The position numbers and the translations under genes are program-made. The notes below the pieces were generated by a model that saw only the letters and a list, made by a program, of their open reading frames with translations, searched no databases and was not told the DNA's origin. A stretch of DNA of 64,000 nt from positions 1,674,001 to 1,738,000 of the forward strand of contig NZ_CP042266.1 in NCBI RefSeq assembly GCF_007856155.1. The letters are read 5' to 3'. Position 1 is the stretch's first letter; every line of letters begins with the position of its first letter. Source of the DNA: Streptomyces qinzhouensis (GTDB lineage: Bacteria; Actinomycetota; Actinomycetes; Streptomycetales; Streptomycetaceae). Positions 35,040 through 45,311 of this stretch are shown in pieces.

Positions 35040-37040
35040 TCAGTCGCCCGGGCTGAACGTGACGGGCAGCCCGGCGGGCTCCGCCCCGGTCGGCGGGATC
35101 TGGAGGGTCTTCAGGGCGAACGCCATGACCTTCTGGTAGATGGGGCCGCAGATCTGGCCGCCGAAATAGCTGCCCTTGGTGGGGTTCTGGATCGCGCAGT
35201 AGACCGTGATCCGCGGCTTGTCGGAGGGGGCGAACCCGGCGAAGGAGGAGGTGTAGCCGCGGTAGCGGCCGAGCTCCGGGTCGACCCGGTTGGCGGTGCC
35301 GGTCTTGCCGGCGACGCGGTAGCCGGGGATGCGGGCCTTGGTTCCGGTGCCCTCCTCGTCGCCGACGACGGACTCCAGCATCTTCGCCAGGGTGGTGGCG
35401 GTCCGCTCGCTGACGACCCGGGTCTTCTTCGGGGCAGGGGCGGCGGTGAACCGCCCGTCGGGGCCCTTGCTGCCGCGGATCAGCGTGGGTTCGATGCGGA
35501 CGCCGCCGTTGGCGACCGTCGAGTAGACGGAGGCGGCCTGGACGGCGTTGAGGGACAGTCCCTGTCCGAAGGGGATCGTGTACTGCTGGGAGGTGGACCA
35601 CTTGGCGGGCGGGGCGAGGATGCCCGGGGTCTCGCCGGGGTAGCGCAGCCCGGTGGGGCTGCCGAGGCCGAACTTGCGCAGATATCCGTGGAGCACCCGG
35701 TTGGCCTGGGCCTGGGTCTTCCCCAGCTGGCCGGTGGCCAGGATGGTGCCGATGTTGCTGGACTTGGCGAGGACGCCGTTGAGGGTCAGATACCAGGTGG
35801 GGTGGTCGATGTCGTCCTTGAAGAGCCGGTCTCCGCGGTGCAGCCGGTTGGGCACCACGACATGGGTGTCGGGGGTCGCGGCCCCCTCCTCCAGGACGGC
35901 GGCCATGGAGACGACCTTGGCCGTGGAGCCGGGTTCGTAGGCGTCCTGGAGCGCGGCGTTGCCGAGGGTGGCGGCGTCGGCGCGGTTCAGGTCGTTGGGG
36001 TCGAAGCCGGGGGCGTTGGCCATGGCGAGGATCTCGCCGGTACGGGTGTCCTGGACCACCACGTATCCGCGGTCGGCCCGGGACTTCGCGACCTGGTCGC
36101 TGATCGCCTTCTGGGCGGCCCACTGGATATCGCGGTCGATGGTCAGTTCGAGGTCGGAGCCGGGGACGGCGGGGGTCTCGCGGGTGCCGCCCGCGGTGGG
36201 CACCCGGCGGCCGCCGGACTGGGCGTAGGTGATCTCGCCGTCCTCTCCCGCGAGCTGCTTGTCGAGCATGGACTCCAGGCCTCCGCCGCCGCGGCCCGAG
36301 GCGTTCACATAGCCCAGTATCCCGGCGGCGAGTTCGCCGTTCGGGTAGACCCGGCGGCTGCTGGGCTCCTGGAAGACCCCGGCGAGCACGCTGACCCCCG
36401 GTCCGCCCTTCGCCTTGTCCGCACGGGCCTTCTCGGCGAAGACGCTCCGCAGGTCCTTGATCTGGTTCCACACCTGGGGGGTCTGGCGGCGGGCCAGGAC
36501 GGTGTAGCGGGATTTGGGGGTCCGCAGCTTCTTCACCAGCTCGGGCGCGGGGACCTTGAGGATCGGGGAGAGCAGGGCGGCGGCCTGTTCGGGCGCGTCG
36601 CCGGTCTTGCTCTCCTCGCGGGTGAACATCTTGGGGTCGGCGGTGATGTCGTAGGCGTCGACGCTGGTGGCCAGCGCGATTCCGGCCCGGTCGGTGATCT
36701 CCCCGCGCTCGGCGGCGAGCCGGACGCTGAGGTAGCGGCTCTTCTCGGCCTTGGCCGCGTACGCCTCGGCGTCCACGGCCTGTACCTGGAGGAGGCGGAC
36801 CACGAAGGCCAGCATGACGAGGGTCAGACCGAAGCCGACGAGACGGAGCCGGGGGCGGGGGCTGCCCAGGCGCAGGGGCTTCGTACCGCTCTGAGGGCCG
36901 CGGGGGCCGCCCGGGCGCTGCGGGCCGCCGGTGCGCCGGGGGGCGGGGCGGGGGGCCGGTCCGGGGACTCGGCCCCGGGGCGGTGCGGCGTCCCGGTCGC
37001 GCGCGCCGTGGCGCGGGCGGGGTTCCTGGTGGGAGGGCAC
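35040..37040 (-). CDS. ftsI: Septal penicillin-binding protein 3 (FtsI)
   Basis: 666 aa class B PBP that cross-links septal peptidoglycan and partners with FtsW. A Pro/Arg/Gly-rich cytoplasmic tail (about residues 1-60) precedes one membrane helix (VGFGLTLVMLAFVVRLLQV). The dimerisation domain and transpeptidase domain follow, with the active Ser372 in GSTAK, an SSN motif in AKSSNIG, and Lys579 in GKTGT. GTG 37040 was chosen because it lies 4 bp after the ftsL stop with a GCAGG element; the open frame extends into ftsL in another phase. Confidence 0.95.
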   Translation of the reverse strand: MPSHQEPRPRHGARDRDAAPPRGRVPGPAPRPAPRRTGGPQRPGGPRGPQSGTKPLRLGSPRPRLRLVGFGLTLVMLAFVVRLLQVQAVDAEAYAAKAEKSRYLSVRLAAERGEITDRAGIALATSVDAYDITADPKMFTREESKTGDAPEQAAALLSPILKVPAPELVKKLRTPKSRYTVLARRQTPQVWNQIKDLRSVFAEKARADKAKGGPGVSVLAGVFQEPSSRRVYPNGELAAGILGYVNASGRGGGGLESMLDKQLAGEDGEITYAQSGGRRVPTAGGTRETPAVPGSDLELTIDRDIQWAAQKAISDQVAKSRADRGYVVVQDTRTGEILAMANAPGFDPNDLNRADAATLGNAALQDAYEPGSTAKVVSMAAVLEEGAATPDTHVVVPNRLHRGDRLFKDDIDHPTWYLTLNGVLAKSSNIGTILATGQLGKTQAQANRVLHGYLRKFGLGSPTGLRYPGETPGILAPPAKWSTSQQYTIPFGQGLSLNAVQAASVYSTVANGGVRIEPTLIRGSKGPDGRFTAAPAPKKTRVVSERTATTLAKMLESVVGDEEGTGTKARIPGYRVAGKTGTANRVDPELGRYRGYTSSFAGFAPSDKPRITVYCAIQNPTKGSYFGGQICGPIYQKVMAFALKTLQIPPTGAEPAGLPVTFSPGD

Positions 37041-37044
37041 TGCG

Positions 37045-37623
37045 TCACCTGCCGGGGGGCGTCGGGGCCGACTGCGCGGGCGGGTCGGCCGGGGCGGTGG
37101 GCGGAGCGGCGGGTGACCGGCCGGGGGCGGGCGGGCCGGGGACACCGGGGGCGCCGGGGCCGGTGAGCGGGCCGGGTCCGGCGGCGGTGTCCGATGCGGC
37201 GGAGGTTTCCGGCGGGGCGGCGGAGGTGGAGGCTTCCGGGTCGGGGGGTGGTGCCGAGGCCCGTCCGGGGACGCCCCGGACCGTTCCGTCCGGGTCGATG
37301 AAGGCGGGGCCGCTGCCCGGGACCATGCCCAGTTCCCCGGCCCGGCGCTCCAGCGCGTCGGGCGCGGACCGGTCGTCGACGTCCCGCTGGAGCGCCTGCT
37401 GTTCATCGGTCAGCTCGGTGGTCTTGCGTTTCAGCTCGCTCAGTTCGAACGAGCCCTCGTTGAGGGACGAGTTCAGCAGCAGCAGGGTGATCAGCCCGCC
37501 GCCGAGGAGAACGACCACCAGCAGGACGAAGGGGGTACGGGCGGCGGTGCTGGGGCCCGCGGGCATCAGCCGGGCGAGTCTCGCGGCGCGTCCCTTGAGC
37601 TGTTTGCCCGCTGTGCTCACCAT
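37045..37623 (-). CDS. ftsL: FtsL-like divisome protein
   Basis: 192 aa bitopic protein. A short basic cytoplasmic segment (KQLKGRAARLARL) is followed by a helix at about residues 31-51 (PFVLLVVVLLGGGLITLLLL). A coiled-coil, septum-initiator-like region follows (LSELKRKTTELTDEQQALQ), then AGELGMVPGSGPAFI. The final 80 residues are a Pro/Ala-rich extracellular tail, much longer than in E. coli FtsL. FtsL scaffolds FtsQ and activates FtsI. ATG 37623 sits 2 nt after GGGAGG, while the GTG at 37620 has better spacing and may be the real start. Confidence 0.88.
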   Translation of the reverse strand: MVSTAGKQLKGRAARLARLMPAGPSTAARTPFVLLVVVLLGGGLITLLLLNSSLNEGSFELSELKRKTTELTDEQQALQRDVDDRSAPDALERRAGELGMVPGSGPAFIDPDGTVRGVPGRASAPPPDPEASTSAAPPETSAASDTAAGPGPLTGPGAPGVPGPPAPGRSPAAPPTAPADPPAQSAPTPPGR

Positions 37624-37729
37624 GTCCTCCCGTCGGCCGTGCCCCAGGTGTCACCGGACGGCCCGGGGCCGTTCCCCCCGCCCGGCGCGTCCTTCGGTCC
37701 GTCCGGTGCGGGGCTGTGGATGGTACGAC

Positions 37730-38695
37730 TCACCGCACGTCCTTACGGATGCGCTCCGCCCCCCTCAGACGTGCCGGAGCGGCCCGGCGGTTCTCGGCCA
37801 CCTCTTCCTCCGTAGGCAGCTCGGCGCCCCGGGTGAGCAGCTTGAGCCGGGGCTGGTACTCCTCGGGTACGACGGGCAGGCCCGGTGGCGCCGTGGTCGC
37901 CGCGCCCGCCGCGAGGACCTGCTTGACCAGCCGGTCCTCGAGGGAGTGGTACGACAGCACGGCGATCCGGCCGCCGATGTCGAGCGCCCCGACCGCTGCC
38001 GGAACGGCCCGCTCCAGCACGCTCAGCTCGCCGTTGACTTCGATCCGCAGGGCCTGGAAGGTGCGCTTGGCCGGATTGCCGCCGGTGCGCTTGGCGGCCT
38101 GGGGCAGGGCGTCGCGGATCAGCTGGACCAGCCGGGCGCTGGTGGTGAAGGGCTCCTTCTCCCGCTCCCGGACGATCGCGGACACGATCCGCTTGGCCTG
38201 CTTCTCCTCGCCGTACATCCGCAGGATCCGCACCAGCTCACCGGGGGCGTAGGTGTTGAGGACCTCGGCCGCGGAGACGCCGGTCGTCTGGTCCATCCGC
38301 ATGTCCAGGGGGGCGTCCTGGGCGTAGGCGAAGCCGCGGTCGGCCTCGTCGAGCTGCATGGACGACACCCCGAGGTCGAAGAGAACGCCCTGGACCCGGG
38401 GGACGTCGAGCCGGTCGAGCACCTGTGGCAGCTCGTCGTACACCGCGTGGACCAGTGTGGCGCGATCACCGAAGGGCGCGAGCCGTTCGGCGGACAGTCT
38501 CAGGGCCTCCGGGTCGCGGTCGAGCGCGATCAGCCTGACGGCGGGGAACCGGCTCAGCAGCGCCTCGCTGTGTCCGCCGAGGCCGAGGGTGCAGTCGACG
38601 ACGACCGCTTCCCGCTCTCCGGACCCTTCGAGGGCGGGGGCCAACAGGTCCAGGCACCGCTGGAGCATTACCGGGACGTGTCGGGTATTGCTCAA
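37730..38695 (-). CDS. rsmH: 16S rRNA (cytosine-1402-N4) methyltransferase
   Basis: 321 aa SAM-dependent enzyme, formerly MraW, that N4-methylates C1402 in the ribosomal decoding centre. [18 protein letters not shown] is the family N-terminus. The SAM site is [16 protein letters not shown], with [11 protein letters not shown], then [20 protein letters not shown]. The start codon is TTG at 38695: it has GAGAGG at good spacing and puts SNTRHVPVM at the N-terminus. It is the first gene of the mur/fts operon; its upstream gap holds tandem repeats and no mraZ. Confidence 0.95.
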   Translation of the reverse strand: MSNTRHVPVMLQRCLDLLAPALEGSGEREAVVVDCTLGLGGHSEALLSRFPAVRLIALDRDPEALRLSAERLAPFGDRATLVHAVYDELPQVLDRLDVPRVQGVLFDLGVSSMQLDEADRGFAYAQDAPLDMRMDQTTGVSAAEVLNTYAPGELVRILRMYGEEKQAKRIVSAIVREREKEPFTTSARLVQLIRDALPQAAKRTGGNPAKRTFQALRIEVNGELSVLERAVPAAVGALDIGGRIAVLSYHSLEDRLVKQVLAAGAATTAPPGLPVVPEEYQPRLKLLTRGAELPTEEEVAENRRAAPARLRGAERIRKDVR

Positions 38696-38777
38696 GGGGC
38701 CCTCTCAGGATCCGGCGCGGGGCTGGTGCGACCGGCGAGCTGGAGAGGAAGGCCGAGCCGTGCGCAGTCCGCACACG

Positions 38778-38811
38778 CGGGTATGTACAGAAGTCGGGTA
38801 TGTACGGAAGT
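38778..38811. repeat. 17-bp tandem duplication upstream of rsmH
   Basis: cgggtatgtacagaagt (38778-38794) is followed directly by the same sequence with one change, a to g (38795-38811). TTGTAC and TACATA hexamers on the minus strand overlap it, so it may lie in the operon promoter. Confidence 0.8.
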
Positions 38812-38830
38812 ACAAGAAGTGCAGAAGTAA

Positions 38831-38865
38831 GGAAGGAGTACCGGAAATACGGAAGGAGTACCGGA
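38831..38865. repeat. 15-bp direct repeat, 20-bp period, upstream of rsmH
   Basis: ggaaggagtaccgga at 38831-38845 and 38851-38865, exact copies two helical turns apart. This spacing suits a dimeric DNA-binding protein on one face, but slippage is also possible. Confidence 0.8.
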
Positions 38866-39054
38866 CGGAACTGCGGAGTCCGCCGGACGGTACGGACGTA
38901 CGGTCGTGGAACGGGTTGCGCCGGTGGACTGCGCGCCACTCTAGTCCACGGCCCACCCCGGTCAATCAACCGGTTGACGGCGTGGCGCGGCCCCCCGGCG
39001 CCCGTGAGATTCACTCGAACGAATGGCCGCGCACCCCCTCTGTGGGTTACCTCA

Positions 39055-39069
39055 CAACAAGCGTTGTTG
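39055..39069. promoter_or_regulatory. Inverted repeat caacaa-gcg-ttgttg
   Basis: Perfect 6-bp arms, about 60 bp upstream of the carbonic anhydrase start, in an AT-richer patch. It is a candidate operator. A one-mismatch DnaA-box-like ttgtccact follows at 39077-39085. Confidence 0.4.
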
Positions 39070-39129
39070 ATGTTCTTTGTCCACTCTCACGACGCGCCTC
39101 GGACGCCGGAGCCCGTTACCGTCGTCGAC

Positions 39130-39672
39130 ATGACGACTTCTGCGCACCCCTCCCCCGGACCGACGCGTGCCGGCGGACCGGTCATCGATCGCCTCGTCGA
39201 GGCGAATCAGCGCTACGCCGCCGACTTCCGGGACCCCGGGATGGACGCTCGTCCCGTACTGCAGGTGGCGGTCGTCGCCTGCATGGACGCCCGTCTCGAC
39301 CTGCACTCGGCGCTCGGGCTCGACCTGGGCGACTGCCACACCATCCGCAATGCGGGCGGAGTCGTCACCGACGACGTCATCCGCTCCCTGACCATCAGCC
39401 AGCGGGCGCTGGGCACCCGCAGCGTGATCCTCATCCACCACACCGGCTGCGGCCTGGAGTCACTGACCGAGGACTTCCGGCACGAGCTGGAGGACGAGGT
39501 GGGACAGCGTCCGCCGTGGGCGGTGGAGGCGTTCCGCGATGTCGATCAGGACGTACGCCAGTCGATGCAGCGGGTACGGACCTCGCCGTTCCTGCGGCAC
39601 ACCGACGACGTTCGCGGATTCGTCTTCGATGTGAAGAGCGGACTGCTGCGGGAGATCGACCCGGCGCGGTAG
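39130..39672 (+). CDS. Beta-carbonic anhydrase
   Basis: 180 aa enzyme interconverting CO2 and bicarbonate. Zinc ligands appear in VACMDARLDL (Cys, with the Asp/Arg dyad) and in ILIHHTGCGLESL (His, Cys), and TIRNAGGVVTDDVIRSL is the conserved active-site block. The length fits the short bacterial beta class. The ATG at 39130 has no ribosome binding site; TACCGT at 39117-39122 lies 7 nt upstream, so the mRNA may be leaderless. An upstream extension of the frame is not protein-like. A hairpin terminator follows. Confidence 0.93.
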   Translation: MTTSAHPSPGPTRAGGPVIDRLVEANQRYAADFRDPGMDARPVLQVAVVACMDARLDLHSALGLDLGDCHTIRNAGGVVTDDVIRSLTISQRALGTRSVILIHHTGCGLESLTEDFRHELEDEVGQRPPWAVEAFRDVDQDVRQSMQRVRTSPFLRHTDDVRGFVFDVKSGLLREIDPAR

Positions 39673-39688
39673 CGAACCGTGGCCGTGA

Positions 39689-39720
39689 ACCGCCCCGCCG
39701 GAGCACACCGGCGGGGCGGT
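39689..39720 (+). terminator. 13-bp hairpin after carbonic anhydrase
   Basis: accgccccgccgg, a 6-nt loop and the exact complement, 17 nt after the stop. Confidence 0.8.
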
Positions 39721-39867
39721 CGCGCTTCCGGAACCGCGGGGCCCGCGCCCGGCGACCGGAATCCTTGCCCCCGGAACCGCTTCCGGCGTGATCAACGTGT
39801 GAGGAGTGTGCGTGTGACGCGTCGAACACCGCGGGAAAATCCGGCTAATCAGACAAAACCACTGCGG

Positions 39868-39876
39868 TTATCCACA
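39868..39876 (+). promoter_or_regulatory. Perfect DnaA box TTATCCACA
   Basis: An exact match to the classical 9-mer, inside an AT-rich patch upstream of moxR. A single box is not an origin. It could be a DnaA regulatory site or chance. Confidence 0.4.
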
Positions 39877-40011
39877 GGCGAGTGACACGGCACACCGACG
39901 GCAACAAGAATGCCGGTACAGGCACCCCTCGGGAACAGAACGGGGATCGGTGCCTCGGGGTGGGCCGGGCCATGTGTGTCCCCGGCCGGGAATGGGCCGA
40001 GGAGGACACGG

Positions 40012-41054
<1,043 letters not shown>

Positions 41055-41055
<1 letters not shown>

Positions 41056-42491
41056 TGCCGGCCCGGGATCCCGCCGCCGCGGGCCAGGCGTGGCGCACGG
41101 CCGACGAGGAGGGCCCGGGGCAGACACCGGGCGACCGGGGCAAGGGGGCGGTGCGGATCGCCCTGTCCGGGCTCACCACACGCGGCCGGTCCTTCGTCGC
41201 CGCCGGACTGGCCGCCGGGGTGTGCGCCTATGTCCTCGGGCAGGAGGACCTGCTGCGGGTCGGTCTGCTGCTGGCGGTTCTGCCGCCGGCCTGCGCCACC
41301 GTGCTCTACCGCACCCGCTATCGGGTCGCGGGCAGCCGTCGGCTCACGCCCGCCCGGGTGGCCGCCGGTTCGGAGGCCCGGGTGCATCTGCGGATGGAGA
41401 ATGTGTCGAAGCTGCCCACCGGGCTGCTGATGCTCCAGGACCATGTGCCCTATGTGCTGGGGCCGCGGCCGCGGTTCGTCCTGGACAGACTGGAGCCCGG
41501 CGGCCGGCGCGAGGTCTCCTACCGGGTCCGCTCCGACCTCCGCGGCCGCTATCCGCTCGGCCCGCTCCAGCTGCGGTTGAACGACCCGTTCGGCATGTGC
41601 GAGCTGACCCGCTCGTTCAACGCCTTCGACCTGCTCACCGTCGTTCCGCGGACCGAGGAACTGCCCGCGGTGCCGCTGCTCGGCGACGGCGCGGGCCAGG
41701 GCGACGGCCGCATGCGGGCCCTCGCGCTCGCCGGCGACGACGACATCATCCCCCGCCCCTACCGGCACGGGGACGATCTGCGCCGGGTCCACTGGCGGTC
41801 CACCGCGCGCTTCGGCGAGCTGATGGTGCGCCGCGAGGAGCAGCCGCGGCGGGCCCGCTGCACGGTCCTGCTCGACACCCGGGAGGGCGCCTACCAGGGC
41901 GCGGGCCCGGACGCGGCCTTCGAGTGGGCGGTGTCCGGCACCGCGTCCGTGCTGATGCACCTGCTGACGCAGGGGTACGCGGTCCGGCTGCTGACGGACG
42001 AGGGCAGCCCGCTGCCCGGCGGAACCGGCTCCACCGTGGGCGGGCTCTCCGGGGCGGCCGCGGAGTCGGCCGAATCGGCGGGGCTGCTGATGGATGTACT
42101 GGCGGTCGTCGACCACTCCGGAGGAGAGGCCGTCACAGCCGCTTACGAGGCGCTCCGCGACGGCAGCGAGGGGCTGCTGGTCGCCTTCCTCGGCGACCTC
42201 GACGAGGAGCAGGCGACGCTGGTCGCGCGGATGCGGCAGCGCAGCGCCACGGCCGTCGCCTTCCTCCTCGACAGTGAGACTTGGACGACGGGCGGGGCGA
42301 TGAGCGGGGAGACCGAGAACGGGCTGCGCGTGCTGCGCGAGGCGGGGTGGACGGCGCTGGCGGTACCGCCCGGCGCCGGGCTGCCCGCGCTGTGGCAGCA
42401 GGCCGCCCGGGAGCGGGCCGAAGCCCTCGGCGGCCCGGCCGGTCCGGGGCATTTCGGTTCCGGTCCCGCGATGACCGCCGGGGGGCGCTGA
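41055..42491 (+). CDS. DUF58 domain protein
   Basis: 478 aa. Two hydrophobic segments near residues 45-85 anchor it in the membrane. The DUF58 core is RPYRHGDDLRRVHWRSTAR, followed by a von Willebrand A-like fold (CTVLLDTREGAY) with a partial metal-site pattern. The ATG overlaps the moxR stop (TGATG), and its TGA overlaps the next ATG, so translational coupling runs through all three genes. In other bacteria this trio (MoxR, DUF58, transglutaminase) is a conserved unit linked to envelope stress, but its biochemistry is not defined. Confidence 0.9.
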
Positions 42492-44917
42492 TGAGCGGCC
42501 GGGGGCGGCTCGCACTCTGCGCCTACGCCGCGACGCTGATGGCGGCGGGCGCACTGCTGCCGCTGGTCGAATCGCCGGGCTGGCTGGTCCAGGCGGCGTT
42601 CCTGCTGGCGGTCCAGAGCGGGGTGGGCGTGCTGGCGCGGAGGCTGCCACTGCCCTCCGCGCTGACCGTCGGCGCCCAGGCCCTCACCGGACTGCTGCTG
42701 CTCACCCTGGTCTTCGCCGGGGACCGGGCGCTGCTGGGGGTGGTGCCGGGACCGGACACCCTGGCCCGGTTCGGTGAGCTCATGAGCACCGGCGCCCAGG
42801 ACATCGAGCGGTACGCGATACCGGCGCCCGCGTCCGAGGGCATCCGACTGATGCTGGTCGCGGGGGTGCTGGCGATCGGTCTGATGGTGGACACGATCGC
42901 GGTGACGTTCCGCAGCGCGGCCCCCGCCGGACTGCCGCTGCTCGCGCTGTACTCGGTGGCCGCCGGGCTGGCCGGAGGTGCCGCGAGCGCCCTGTGGTTC
43001 CTGCTCGCCGCGTCCGGCTATCTGCTGCTTCTGCTGGCGGAGAGCCGGGACCGGCTCTCCCAGTGGGGCCGGGTATTCGCCGGGACGCCGTCCGCCCCCC
43101 GGCGGGGCGAACAGGCCTTCGGCGGCGGGGGGACGCCGGGAGCGCCGGTGCGCACCGGCCGCCGGATCGGCGCGCTGGCGCTGGGCGTCGCCCTGGTGGT
43201 ACCGCTGGCGCTGCCCGCGCTCGACGGCGGTCTGCTGTCGGAGTTCGACGGGGGCGACGGCGCCGGCTCGGGCAACGGCACGATCAACGCGGTCAACCCG
43301 ATGGTGTCCCTTCAGAACAATCTGAACCAGCCCTCCGAGCGCGAATGGCTGCGCTACAAGACGAACGCCGCGGACACCAGCGGCATGTATCTCCGGCTGG
43401 TCGCCCTCGACCGGTTCGACGGATCGCGGTGGCTGACGTCCGAGCGCGAGGTCGTGGACCTTCCGGACCGGCTGCCACGGCCCGAGGGCCTCAGTGCCTC
43501 GGTCCGCACCCAGGAGGTCGAGACCAGGATCAGCGCGGCCGGTTCGTTCGCTCAGGAGTGGCTGCCGATGCCCTTTCCGGCGGCCGGGGTGGATGTCGAC
43601 GGGCGGTGGCGCTTCGAGCCGGAGGGGCGCTCCCTGGTCGGCGACCGGGGCCAGAACACCCGGGACATGGAGTACACGATCCGGAGTCTGCTGGTGCAGC
43701 CGACCGCTCAGCAGCTCGCGACGGCTCCGTCACCGCCCGCGGACATCGTCGCCGAGTACACCAGGGTGCCCGCCGCGCTGCCGGACGTCGTGGAGGAGAC
43801 CGCCCGCCAGGTCACGGCCGGCGCCGAGAGCGACTACGACGCCGCGGTACGGCTCCAGGAGTGGTTCACCACCACCGGTGGCTTCACCTACGACACCGAT
43901 GTGAACTCGGGCAGCGGTCCGGGGGCCATCGCCCGCTTCCTGCGGGACAAGGAAGGTTTCTGCGTCCACTTCTCCGCCTCCATGGCGGCCATGGCACGGA
44001 CCCTGGGCATCCCGGCCCGGGTCGCGGTCGGCTTCACTCCGGGCACCGCGCGGGGTGACGGTTCGATGTCGGTGAGCAACCGGAATGCCCATGCCTGGCC
44101 CGAGCTGTACTTCGAGGGTGTGGGGTGGACCCGGTTCGAGCCGACGCCGAGCATCGGCAGCGCCCCCGACTACACCCTCCCCGAAGCGCCGACCGCGGAG
44201 GATTCCGCCGCTCCCTCGCAGCCGACGGAGGCCACGTCGCAGGCGCCCGCGCCGACGGCGTCCGCATCGGACACCTGCCCGGCGGACGCCCGGCGGCGCG
44301 GTGAGTGCGACAGCGGCGCGGCGGCCGGGGACAGCGCGGCCGGCGGCTCGGGCGGGCCACTGTCCTGGGGGCCGGTCCTGCTGGTGGCGGCCGTGGTGGC
44401 CGGGCTCGTGCTGCCACTGCTGCCGCTGCTGTGGCGGACCCGGGTCACGGCCCGGCGGCTGGCGTCCCGGGGCCGTACGGACGAGGACGCGGCCGAGCGG
44501 GCCCTGCTGGCCTGGCGGGAGGTGACCGACACGGCGTGGGACCACGGGATACCGCCCGACGAGTCCCTCACCGCCCGCCGGTCGGCCGTGCGGATCGTAC
44601 TGCTGGGCAAGCTGGAGGGCGCGGCGGCGGAGTCGGTGCACCGGACGGCCGGTGCGGTGGAGCAGGTGCTGTACGCACCGGAGCCCCGTCCGGTCCCCGG
44701 TCTCGTCGACGATGTGGCCCGGGTGCGTGCGGGGCTTTCGGCGGCGGCGGGCCGGTGGGGACGGATCCGGGCAAGGCTGTTCCCCCGCTCCTCCGTCCGG
44801 GTGATCTGGGCGCTCTCGGCCCGTCGGGAGGCCTTCGCCGGCCGGCTCCGTGCGCGGGCCGACTCCTGGCAGGCCCGCCTGCCGCACCCGCGGAAGCCCT
44901 TCCGACGGCACGGCTGA
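42491..44917 (+). CDS. Membrane transglutaminase-like protein (TgpA/DUF3488 type)
   Basis: 808 aa. The N-terminal third has about six or seven membrane helices (residues 1-260, DUF3488 region). A large extracytoplasmic domain contains the transglutaminase-like core with Cys491 in GFCVHFSASMAAMA and His534 in NAHAWPELYFEG. The third residue region is FEPTPS where an Asp is common. A Thr/Ala/Ser-rich linker precedes another helix (about 625-645) and a cytoplasmic DUF4129-like tail. The catalytic cysteine suggests peptidase or transglutaminase action on wall or secreted proteins. ATG 42491 overlaps the DUF58 stop. Confidence 0.9.
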   Translation: MSGRGRLALCAYAATLMAAGALLPLVESPGWLVQAAFLLAVQSGVGVLARRLPLPSALTVGAQALTGLLLLTLVFAGDRALLGVVPGPDTLARFGELMSTGAQDIERYAIPAPASEGIRLMLVAGVLAIGLMVDTIAVTFRSAAPAGLPLLALYSVAAGLAGGAASALWFLLAASGYLLLLLAESRDRLSQWGRVFAGTPSAPRRGEQAFGGGGTPGAPVRTGRRIGALALGVALVVPLALPALDGGLLSEFDGGDGAGSGNGTINAVNPMVSLQNNLNQPSEREWLRYKTNAADTSGMYLRLVALDRFDGSRWLTSEREVVDLPDRLPRPEGLSASVRTQEVETRISAAGSFAQEWLPMPFPAAGVDVDGRWRFEPEGRSLVGDRGQNTRDMEYTIRSLLVQPTAQQLATAPSPPADIVAEYTRVPAALPDVVEETARQVTAGAESDYDAAVRLQEWFTTTGGFTYDTDVNSGSGPGAIARFLRDKEGFCVHFSASMAAMARTLGIPARVAVGFTPGTARGDGSMSVSNRNAHAWPELYFEGVGWTRFEPTPSIGSAPDYTLPEAPTAEDSAAPSQPTEATSQAPAPTASASDTCPADARRRGECDSGAAAGDSAAGGSGGPLSWGPVLLVAAVVAGLVLPLLPLLWRTRVTARRLASRGRTDEDAAERALLAWREVTDTAWDHGIPPDESLTARRSAVRIVLLGKLEGAAAESVHRTAGAVEQVLYAPEPRPVPGLVDDVARVRAGLSAAAGRWGRIRARLFPRSSVRVIWALSARREAFAGRLRARADSWQARLPHPRKPFRRHG

Positions 44918-45311
44918 GGGAACGGACCGACGCCCGGTCCAGGTCCTGAAGGTTCGGGGCGGGACCGGGCCCGACCAGCCGTATGCGCGGGCGGGGCCGG
45001 TGTCCGCCGGGTCCTGACCGGGCCCGCCGTCCGCTCGTGGTGGCCCGCTCCCGGCGGGCCTCCCGCAGGCCACAGCCGGGGGTCCGCCGCTGCCCTCCGG
45101 GGCCGCAGGAGTCACGGGCCGCCGCTGTCGCGCCGGGGCCGGAGCGGGTCCGGGGGTCGGACCGGCGATCGGTATGCGTGACGGTACGCGAAGACCCCGT
45201 CACCAGAGGGTGACGGGGTCGAAAGTTCGTCTCCGCGCCGGAAGGCCGAGGCCGGACCGTGCCGACCGGGCGGGCGCACCGGGCGGCGGTCGGTCTCAGG
45301 GACGGACTGCC
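44918..45311. other. Intergenic region between convergent genes
   Basis: 394 bp with no supported gene. Apart from the 12-bp hairpin at 45193-45220 I see only GC-rich sequence without codon structure. Confidence 0.6.
45193..45220. terminator. 12-bp hairpin, convergent genes
   Basis: gaccccgtcacc, loop agag, ggtgacggggtc. It is placed between the transglutaminase operon and the DUF3040 gene and probably works for both. Confidence 0.75.

Larger units (their letters stand above)
38696..39129. other. Divergent regulatory gap, rsmH operon / carbonic anhydrase
   Basis: No gene is supported in 434 bp. It should contain the main promoter of the mur/fts operon (minus strand) and the carbonic anhydrase promoter (plus strand). 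Two sets of tandem repeats lie at 38778-38811 and 38831-38865, and a caacaa-gcg-ttgttg inverted repeat lies at 39055-39069. A mraZ gene, which often precedes rsmH in other bacteria, is absent. Confidence 0.7.
39673..40011. other. Intergenic region upstream of the MoxR operon
   Basis: No gene is supported in 339 bp. It has the carbonic anhydrase terminator, then an AT-richer patch (39835-39880) that probably holds the operon promoter and contains a perfect DnaA box. Nearer moxR lies a ggccggg / cccggcc hairpin (39963-39987). Confidence 0.6.
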
